In this document: one piece after another, positions 29,118 to 34,311 of the stretch
Position numbering within the stretch: the first letter of the stretch is position 1
Layout: each line of letters begins with the position of its first letter
From: an uncultured Thiotrichaceae bacterium
GTDB lineage: Bacteria; Pseudomonadota; Gammaproteobacteria; Thiotrichales; Thiotrichaceae
NCBI GenBank assembly: GCA_902727985.1
Contig: CACVAY010000050.1
Coordinates: 1-34,311, forward strand
Direction: 5' to 3'
DNA length: 34,311 nucleotides
Notes under the pieces: generated by a model
What the model was told of the DNA's origin: nothing
What the model saw: the letters and a program-made list of their open reading frames with translations, nothing else
The model's database searches: none
Program-made: the position numbers and the translations under genes

Positions 29118-29179
29118 TCATACAAAAAAAATATTTTGCTTACATTTATAGAAAGCATTGATACTATTCACTATCATAC
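29118..29179. promoter_or_regulatory. candidate porin promoter and regulator sites between hupE and the porin
   Basis: In this 153-base AT-rich divergent gap, TTGCTT (29136-29141) and GATACT (29160-29165) with an 18-base spacer form a plausible plus-strand promoter. An inverted repeat TGATA-N8-TATCA (29159-29176) covers its -10 element, a good place for a repressor. The E. coli NikR half site TCATAC occurs twice (29118-29123 and 29174-29179), each followed by a run of seven or more A or T, but in direct rather than inverted orientation. NikR control is therefore only a suggestion. Confidence 0.35.
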
Positions 29180-29223
29180 TTTTTTTATATTTTTCATAAA
29201 ATAGGATTAATCATATACGCAAA

Positions 29224-30120
29224 GTGCTGTCAAGCTTATTGGTTCTTAGCTGCTTTAGTAGTGTTATTTATGCAAATGAAACCACAAACACGACAAGTGT
29301 CAGTGGCCTGCTTGAAATTGAGGTCTCTTATAACGATGCAGCAAGTAGTAGTGATATTAATTTGGCGACCCTTGAGCTGGCCACTGAGCATCGTTTCAAT
29401 GAAAAAGTAGATGCCCAGGTGTTGTTCTTGTATGAAGAAGGTGAGAATGACGATAACATTGCTATTGATGAAGCGACTATCAACGTCCATCCCAATAACA
29501 CCACAAATGTCTCAGCTGGGCGGATGTATGTACCGTTTGGTAAATTTGAAAGCATGATGGTATCTGATCCTCAAACACTGGAACTTGCAGAAACTCAGGA
29601 AGAAGCGATTTTATTGGCTAAACAGTTCGGAAATATCACCGCGACAGCCTATGTTTTTAAAGATGATGAAGATGCTTCCGATAAAATTGATGACGGTGGC
29701 ATCAGCCTCGACTATGAAACAGATGGCTTCATGACAGGCATCTCCTATATCTCCGATGTAAACAACAAATCGAATGCAAATACCCAAGCCTCAGGTACTG
29801 CGATTTATGCTGTAGGAACGCGTAATCAATTAAGTTTAATAGCAGAGCATATTGCACTTGATACCACCTCCGATGGCGAAAAGCCGAAAGCTACCAATTT
29901 CGAAGTGGGTTTTGATTTCGGAAATGATAGAGCCATTGCGGCTTCATACCAAACGACCTCAAATGCCCTAGCGGCGGGATTACCCAAGAATGCAACAGGT
30001 CTCGCCTATAGCATGCCCGTTTATGACAATACGCAATTTGCAGCGGAATATATGCAAACCGAGAACTATGCGGGTGAGAATGATAAGACTGTCACGTTGC
30101 AAGTCGCTTACGAATTTTAG
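29224..30120 (+). CDS. LbtU-like outer-membrane porin
   Basis: This is an exported beta-barrel protein of about 298 residues ending in Phe (VAYEF), as outer-membrane proteins do. The sequence alternates beta strands with acidic loops. The block GRMYVPFGKFESMMVSDPQTLELAETQEE (about 100-128) fits the LbtU siderophore-porin family of Legionella. Placed between two HupE-type genes, it may pass nickel or a nickel chelate rather than an iron siderophore. Start problem: the first standard codon is GTG at 29224 with no ribosome binding site, giving a signal peptide without positive charge. An in-frame ATA at 29215 (IRKVLSS...) has AGGA eight bases upstream and would add Arg-Lys. Confidence 0.82.
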   Translation: MLSSLLVLSCFSSVIYANETTNTTSVSGLLEIEVSYNDAASSSDINLATLELATEHRFNEKVDAQVLFLYEEGENDDNIAIDEATINVHPNNTTNVSAGRMYVPFGKFESMMVSDPQTLELAETQEEAILLAKQFGNITATAYVFKDDEDASDKIDDGGISLDYETDGFMTGISYISDVNNKSNANTQASGTAIYAVGTRNQLSLIAEHIALDTTSDGEKPKATNFEVGFDFGNDRAIAASYQTTSNALAAGLPKNATGLAYSMPVYDNTQFAAEYMQTENYAGENDKTVTLQVAYEF

Positions 30121-30134
30121 CCTGAAAACGCCAT

Positions 30135-30160
30135 GGTGCTTCTCTAAAAAGCACCTTTTT
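30135..30160 (+). terminator. rho-independent terminator after the LbtU-like porin
   Basis: GGTGCTT (30135-30141) and AAGCACC (30149-30155) form a 7-bp stem with a 7-base loop followed by TTTTT. It lies 14 bases after the porin stop codon and touches the stop codon of the convergent HupE-like gene. Confidence 0.9.
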
Positions 30161-30734
30161 ACTTTTGTAAGCCAAGCACCAGAACCATCAAACTACTCGC
30201 TACCAACCAGGATCCTAATACTCTGACAGGAATTCCATGTAGCCACTTTCGGATCACTTCGGTCATACCAGCAACATAAACAACAAGAAAACTGACTCCA
30301 ACTACCGTCCCGAAAAGAGCGATGTAACGCTCCTCGCCCGAAAATGTTTCTTGGGAAGAATCAATACCGACAAGCAGTGCGGCCGTAAGAGCAGAAATTC
30401 TGAGTAGCATGATGGGCAACTGCCGCCCCCAAACAAGGACACTCCCTAATAGTATTGCAGTCGTCAGCAATATGGGCGCCACATCTAGATTGACTGCCCA
30501 TTGACTGAGTAGGACTCCCGCAATTACAGCCACCATAAATACTGGCACAGCCCCAGCAATCGCCTCATCTCCCTGACGACCAATTAATAGACCTGTTGCT
30601 AGTAACAAGATGATGTGCGCGGGGATTAAAACAGGATGCAATACCCCATTAAAAAAATGGTTCATTCCTTCGATAGGAGCATGAGCCAATGCGCTGCTTG
30701 GTATTAGAACAAGTAAAGTTAATATCAGACGCAT
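30159..30734 (-). CDS. divergent HupE/UreJ-like membrane protein
   Basis: A 191-residue inner-membrane protein with a signal peptide cut after ALA (residue 17), leaving mature N-terminal His as in HupE, then about six hydrophobic helices. The first helix has FNGVLHPVLIPAH (His33, His40), which parallels the HupE motif HP-x(4)-DH but with Ala in place of Asp. The second hallmark FHGxAHGxE is missing (that place reads GIDSSQETFSGEE). It is probably a HupE-like paralogue with altered metal binding, or a partner subunit. It is convergent with the porin, whose terminator touches its stop codon. Confidence 0.7.
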   Translation of the reverse strand: MRLILTLLVLIPSSALAHAPIEGMNHFFNGVLHPVLIPAHIILLLATGLLIGRQGDEAIAGAVPVFMVAVIAGVLLSQWAVNLDVAPILLTTAILLGSVLVWGRQLPIMLLRISALTAALLVGIDSSQETFSGEERYIALFGTVVGVSFLVVYVAGMTEVIRKWLHGIPVRVLGSWLVASSLMVLVLGLQK

Positions 30735-31067
30735 ATGTTACATTCTGCTAATCGCATTGTTCCAATTCTGCTAATTGAGTGGATAAAGTGAGGCACATTG
30801 TGTCCCGTAGATTAACAAGATGCAATATGTCACAGCATGCGTTCCAACTATTTCTAATCACATAGATGTTATATCACCCAGCGTTTACTGAAATTTCCTG
30901 CTCATCTACTACGTGCTATTCCCGCCTAAACAGTCACAACCATCGTGTTATTGATAAACACCACTTAGCAAACCTTCCAACAAAGTCTTTTCATTAAAAA
31001 TATCGATACCCCAATAAAAATAATAAAACCACGATATAATCAGCCTATCTAAACACGAATTAATAAC
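30735..31067. other. 333-base divergent intergenic region
   Basis: This region lies between the HupE-like gene and the SLC13 transporter gene, which are divergent, so it holds both promoters. A perfect -10 element TATAAT (31035-31040) lies 28 bases before the transporter ATG, but the -35 position (CAATAA) is poor. GTGTT (30945-30949) and AACAC (30957-30961) form a small inverted repeat. I see no coding sequence. Confidence 0.5.
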
Positions 31068-32885
31068 ATGCCCGATCCTCATGCCATTTTCGTCTTACTT
31101 CTGACTCTTGTTGCATTATTCCTGTTCACAAGGAATGAAATACCGATCGAAACATCCGCTCTACTCATCCTTTGTGTATTAGCAGTCACTTTTGAAGTCT
31201 TCCCTTACCCAATTGACGCTGGGCAATTCCATGCAGTTGATTTCTTCCATGGTTTTGGACACGAAGCTTTAATTGCCGTGTGCGGTTTAATGATTGTTGG
31301 CGCTGGCATTGTACAAACAGGCGCTTTGGAGCCAGTTGGCAGGATACTCGCCTCACTGTGGACTAAAAGCCCTGCACTCTCATTTCTCCTTACCCTGCTC
31401 CTAGCTGCATTGCTCAGCGCTTTTATTAACAATACACCCATTGTTGTTTTGCTTATTCCGATCTTAGTCAGTGTTGCCTTACGTACGGGCGGCAACCCCT
31501 CTTCCGTACTCATGCCCATGGGGTTTGCAACCTTACTGGGCGGAATGGGAACCACCATTGGCACATCCACCAACTTATTAGTGGTGACCGTAGCAACGGA
31601 TCTTGGTCTACCTCAATTTGGCATGTTTGACTTTGCACTGCCCGCTCTTATGGCAGGAAGTGTGGGCATCGCTTTTCTTTTATTCATAGCACCTCGCCTC
31701 CTTCCAAAACGTACGCTACTCCTTGATGAAAATAACCAGCGTGTCTTCACAGCTCATTTAGTGATTCCAGAAGGCAGTTTTGCTGCTGATAAATCACTTG
31801 GTGAAATAATCGCCAAAACAGCAGGGGAAATGTCAGTCGGTAAAATCCGCCGTACCGCTAGCACCTTCTTACCACCTCTTTCCGAAATGATCATCCAAGC
31901 CGATGATCGCCTGCTTGTTCACGACACTCCCGAAAAACTCAAGGAATACGAGCAGACTCTTGGGGCGCAATTGTACTCGGGTAGTAAACAAGTCGATGAT
32001 GAGCACCCTTTAGAAAGTAAAGACCAACAACTCATTGAAATTATTGTTCATGGGCGCTCACCATTAAAAAACCGCACGCTTAAAAAAATTCGTTTCATTG
32101 AACAATACAAACTGGTTGCGCTAGCTGTTCATCGAGGAGGAGAAAAAATCCAGAGTATGCCTCAAGGACTAGGCAATCTTCGTTTACTTGAAGGTGATGT
32201 TTTGCTGGTACAGGGCAGACGTGAAAATATTGATGCACTAAAAGCCCATCATGAATTCTTAGTCCTCGATCGCCAATTAGACGTGGCCCACACTAAAAAT
32301 GCCAACCTCTCCCTATTCATTATGCTCGCCGTTGTTGTCACTGCGGGATTTGGTATCTTGCCTATTGCGGTAAGCGCTATGGTTGGTGCATTAGCCATGT
32401 TGCTGACAGGCTGTCTAAACTGGAATCAAGCGACACGAGCACTCAGTGTTTCGGTCATCATGATTGTGGTAACCAGCCTAGCTTTAGGTTTGGCTATGCA
32501 AGTGACGGGGGGAAGTGAATGGATTGCTGATGGTTTCGTATCACTCACACGTGGAGCATCTCCAGCTATCGCCATCAGCGCACTTATTTTTCTCATGGCT
32601 GTTTTCACCAATATCATCTCTAATAACGCAGCTGCCGTGATTGGTACACCGATTGCCGTCAGTATTGCTCAATCTCTTGGGCAACCTGCCGAGCCCTTCG
32701 TACTGGCTGTGTTGTTCGGGGCAAATATGAGCTATGCAACCCCCATGGCCTATACCACCAACTTACTCATCATGAGCGCTGGCAACTATAAATTCTCGGA
32801 TTTTTTACGCGTGGGAATTCCACTAACATTACTGATGTGGTTGGTATATAGCTTGTTGCTACCGATGCTCTATGATTTGCATTAG
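31068..32885 (+). CDS. SLC13-family transporter with two TrkA-C domains
   Basis: This is a 605-residue inner-membrane transporter of the divalent anion:sodium symporter (ArsB/NhaD superfamily) type. The N-terminal half has about six helices (to about residue 215) with the family motif INNTPIVVLLIPI and GTSTNLLV. A cytoplasmic insert (about 220-405) carries two TrkA-C (RCK_C) domains, recognisable by LVIPEGSFAADKSLGEI and IIVHGRSPLKNRTLKKI. The second half has about six helices with the mirrored motif ISNNAAAVIGTPIAV and YATPMAYTTN. Related proteins move sulfate, dicarboxylates or other anions, and the substrate cannot be read from sequence. Transcription appears monocistronic. Confidence 0.9.
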   Translation: MPDPHAIFVLLLTLVALFLFTRNEIPIETSALLILCVLAVTFEVFPYPIDAGQFHAVDFFHGFGHEALIAVCGLMIVGAGIVQTGALEPVGRILASLWTKSPALSFLLTLLLAALLSAFINNTPIVVLLIPILVSVALRTGGNPSSVLMPMGFATLLGGMGTTIGTSTNLLVVTVATDLGLPQFGMFDFALPALMAGSVGIAFLLFIAPRLLPKRTLLLDENNQRVFTAHLVIPEGSFAADKSLGEIIAKTAGEMSVGKIRRTASTFLPPLSEMIIQADDRLLVHDTPEKLKEYEQTLGAQLYSGSKQVDDEHPLESKDQQLIEIIVHGRSPLKNRTLKKIRFIEQYKLVALAVHRGGEKIQSMPQGLGNLRLLEGDVLLVQGRRENIDALKAHHEFLVLDRQLDVAHTKNANLSLFIMLAVVVTAGFGILPIAVSAMVGALAMLLTGCLNWNQATRALSVSVIMIVVTSLALGLAMQVTGGSEWIADGFVSLTRGASPAIAISALIFLMAVFTNIISNNAAAVIGTPIAVSIAQSLGQPAEPFVLAVLFGANMSYATPMAYTTNLLIMSAGNYKFSDFLRVGIPLTLLMWLVYSLLLPMLYDLH

Positions 32886-33131
32886 CATCTGCCATTATCG
32901 TTACTTTGGATTACTGTTCTTTCTTGAAGATACTTTTGACTGCCCTTTAGACCTTGTAACCGATAAAGCTTTGCGCCCTGAATATGCCCTTATATAGAAA
33001 ATAGTCTCATCTACGCTGCAACCTTGAGGAATATAGCATTAAGCAGATATTCCAGAGCGACTTCTCAGCCTAAGAAATATATCAAAAACTTTAAGCTCTT
33101 AATTTGCATGATCAGTCAGCCGACCTAAAAA

Positions 33132-33518
33132 TCAGCTATAACTAACATCTATATCTAAGACTTCTTTTTGCAATGTGCCTTGCATCATAATGCCCATGCG
33201 GATCGACATTTTCATGATCTCAAGCGTTAGCAGCGATGCCAATTCTTGCTCAGCCTCTGATTCAGCCTGCCCTGTATAGGCTTGTAGTTGCTCAAGAATT
33301 TGCTGTAGGCCAGCCATAAGATCATCAAGTGACCCACCTTCGCTTCCCTGAAGCTGGTTAACTAGATCATTGATTAAATCAACAATATTATTGCCAACAG
33401 GACCATTTTGTAATGACTCAGCTTGATTACCAATACCTTGCAGGGTATTAGTCGCTGATCCTACTGCACTAGCATCAGTTGTGATTGGAGTTGTAAATGC
33501 CTGGCTGCCAATTTCCAT
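33132..33518 (-). CDS. small acidic protein of unknown function
   Basis: A 128-residue protein without a signal peptide. Its N-terminal half is Gln/Asn/Gly/Ser/Thr-rich. A helical region (about 45-90) is rich in Leu, Gln and Glu, and a C-terminal amphipathic Met-rich helix follows (LEIMKMSIRMGIMMQ, about 99-113). The composition recalls small secreted helical proteins, but no family is recognised. The ATG has a strong ribosome binding site (AAGGAAG, six bases upstream), which supports it as a real gene. It sits alone between the SLC13 gene and a MITE copy. Confidence 0.6.
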   Translation of the reverse strand: MEIGSQAFTTPITTDASAVGSATNTLQGIGNQAESLQNGPVGNNIVDLINDLVNQLQGSEGGSLDDLMAGLQQILEQLQAYTGQAESEAEQELASLLTLEIMKMSIRMGIMMQGTLQKEVLDIDVSYS

Positions 33519-33595
33519 TGTTCTTCCTTGAAAGGTCTTAGCAAAAATCGCTGTGGGGTTTGTGGTAAATAATAAGGCTATGGTCTATGTACCCT

Positions 33596-33729
33596 TATGG
33601 AAGCTCTGATTAAGTCTATTTTTTTGGAATCGGGACTTTAGTCCCGCCCTTCGTAGTTTATTTTTAATACGTTAGGCGAGGCTAAAACCTTGGTTCCAAT
33701 ATTGTTTGGACTTGATCAGAGGTTCCTTA
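33596..33729 (-). mobile_element. 134-bp MITE-like element, copy 2 (inverted)
   Basis: The reverse complement of this segment aligns end to end with the element at 8951-9084, with the same length and roughly nine of ten bases identical by eye. Its ends are TA-flanked (33596-33597, 33728-33729) with inverted repeats GGAAGCTCTGATTAAGTC and, on the other strand, GGAACCTCTGATCAAGTC. The internal hairpin is more perfect here (CGGGACT-TT-AGTCCCG). It lies 77 bases upstream of the small acidic protein gene. Confidence 0.85.
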
Positions 33730-33859
33730 TCTGACTTTGTAATAATAATGGAGCCCAAGATACGCATCCAAGTTCTGCAGATAAAAGAGCACTCTTAGGA
33801 GATACATGGCAGTTTCATGTAAAATGGTTCTCATACAAAGGGAGCAGGTTGCTACCTTT

Positions 33860-33880
33860 TTAAGGAATCACTGATTAAGT
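33860..33880 (+). repeat. solo terminal repeat of the MITE family
   Basis: The segment begins TTAAGGAATC and continues ACTGATTAAGT, matching the outer end of MITE copy 1 with two mismatches. I see no matching second end before the window edge, so it is probably a relic of a third element or a hybrid end left by rearrangement. Confidence 0.6.
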
Positions 33881-33936
33881 ACCAAGATTAGGACTCACAC
33901 ATTGTAGAACCGATAATAACAAGTGCACTCCTACAT

Positions 33937-34311
33937 TTATGCGCTTTTTGCCTTTGCAGCAAATATTCGCTCATCCATCAACGCTAATTCATTCTGCATA
34001 ATCGGCTCAAATTCCATCAGCGCAAGAATATCTCGTTGTAGATCAATTCCGGGGGCAATCTCGACCAGTTTAAGTCCTTCGGGGCTTAGCTCGAATACGC
34101 AACGCTCAGTGATATAAAGTACCTGTTGCTTATTGGCTAGGGCAATCTTGCCGCTAAAGGTGCGATGCTCAACACGGTTAATAAACTTGCGATGAATACC
34201 ATCCTTGATAACACTCAAACCTTCTGCTGAAATATCCAATTGCGCATGCACTGAAAAAGAACCAACAAAAACAACTTTACGCGCGCTCTGGCTGATATTG
34301 ATAAAGCCCCC
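33937..34311 (-). CDS. acyl-CoA:carboxylate CoA-transferase, C-terminal part
   Basis: The last 125 codons of a CoA-transferase run off the window edge; the frame is open through 34311, so the GTG at 34251 is not the start. The visible part, GGFINISQSARKVVFVGSF at its front, followed by VEHRTFSGK, LYITERCVFEL and IEIAPGIDLQRDILALMEFEPI, is typical of the C-terminus of single-chain acetate/propionate or 3-ketoacid CoA-transferases (YdiF/Pct type). These swap CoA between acyl-CoA and a free carboxylate. The catalytic Glu lies upstream, outside the window. The precise substrate cannot be given. Confidence 0.88.
   Translation of the reverse strand, partial: GGFINISQSARKVVFVGSFSVHAQLDISAEGLSVIKDGIHRKFINRVEHRTFSGKIALANKQQVLYITERCVFELSPEGLKLVEIAPGIDLQRDILALMEFEPIMQNELALMDERIFAAKAKSA

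Larger units (their letters stand above)
33519..33936. other. 418-base intergenic region with repeat elements
   Basis: The gap between the small acidic protein gene and the CoA-transferase gene contains MITE copy 2 (33596-33729) and a solo MITE end (33860-33880). The remainder (33730-33859 and 33881-33936) shows no gene and no clear terminator for the CoA-transferase. Confidence 0.7.

Noticed and set aside
31205-31573. 122-codon minus-strand open frame
   Set aside because: Antisense to the membrane part of the SLC13 transporter gene; product not protein-like.
34249-34251. GTG as start of the CoA-transferase fragment
   Set aside because: The reading frame continues upstream to the window edge with clear family sequence, so the gene is truncated by the window rather than starting here.

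Overview
The window is chromosomal DNA, probably from a moderately AT-rich gammaproteobacterium. I infer this from the gene families and from the layout of the pst-pho and TCA-cycle clusters, which are typical of that class. I cannot name the genus. Most genes lie on the minus strand. I saw no tRNA, rRNA, CRISPR array or intact insertion sequence.

Region 1 (1-5.9 kb, minus strand) is a TCA-cycle block read as sucB, lpd, sucC, sucD, then a strong rho-independent terminator, then gltA, which is cut by the window edge. The E1 gene sucA, which normally precedes sucB, is not there. In its place is a 535-base stretch with only short coding-like scraps.

Region 2 (6.4-10.8 kb) holds an AEC-family permease, a small membrane-anchored HExxH protein, an OmpA/YiaD-type lipoprotein, a DM13-domain protein and a RIO-type kinase. 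A 134-bp MITE-like element starts exactly at the stop codon of the lipoprotein gene. A second, inverted copy lies at 33.6 kb.

Region 3 (10.9-18.9 kb, minus strand) is a complete phosphate regulon: pstS, pstC, pstA, pstB, phoU, phoB, phoR in transcription order. A clear Pho box and -10 element sit in front of pstS, so PhoB-phosphate should activate the locus that makes it. Just upstream is an orphan ParB-like gene (no parA).

Region 4 (20-23.3 kb) has two exported proteins of unknown function and an RNB-domain exoribonuclease.

Region 5 (23.3-27.6 kb, minus strand) is a four-gene MacAB/LolCDE-like export operon: adaptor, ATPase and two different FtsX-type permeases.

Region 6 (27.8-30.7 kb) looks like a nickel-acquisition locus. 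It contains NikR with all four nickel ligands and an extra histidine-rich tail, a HupE-type nickel permease, an LbtU-like outer-membrane porin with an odd start codon, and a divergent HupE-like membrane protein.

Region 7 (31-34.3 kb) has an SLC13-type transporter with two TrkA-C domains, a small acidic orphan protein, the second MITE copy, a solo MITE end, and the 3' part of a CoA-transferase gene cut by the window edge.
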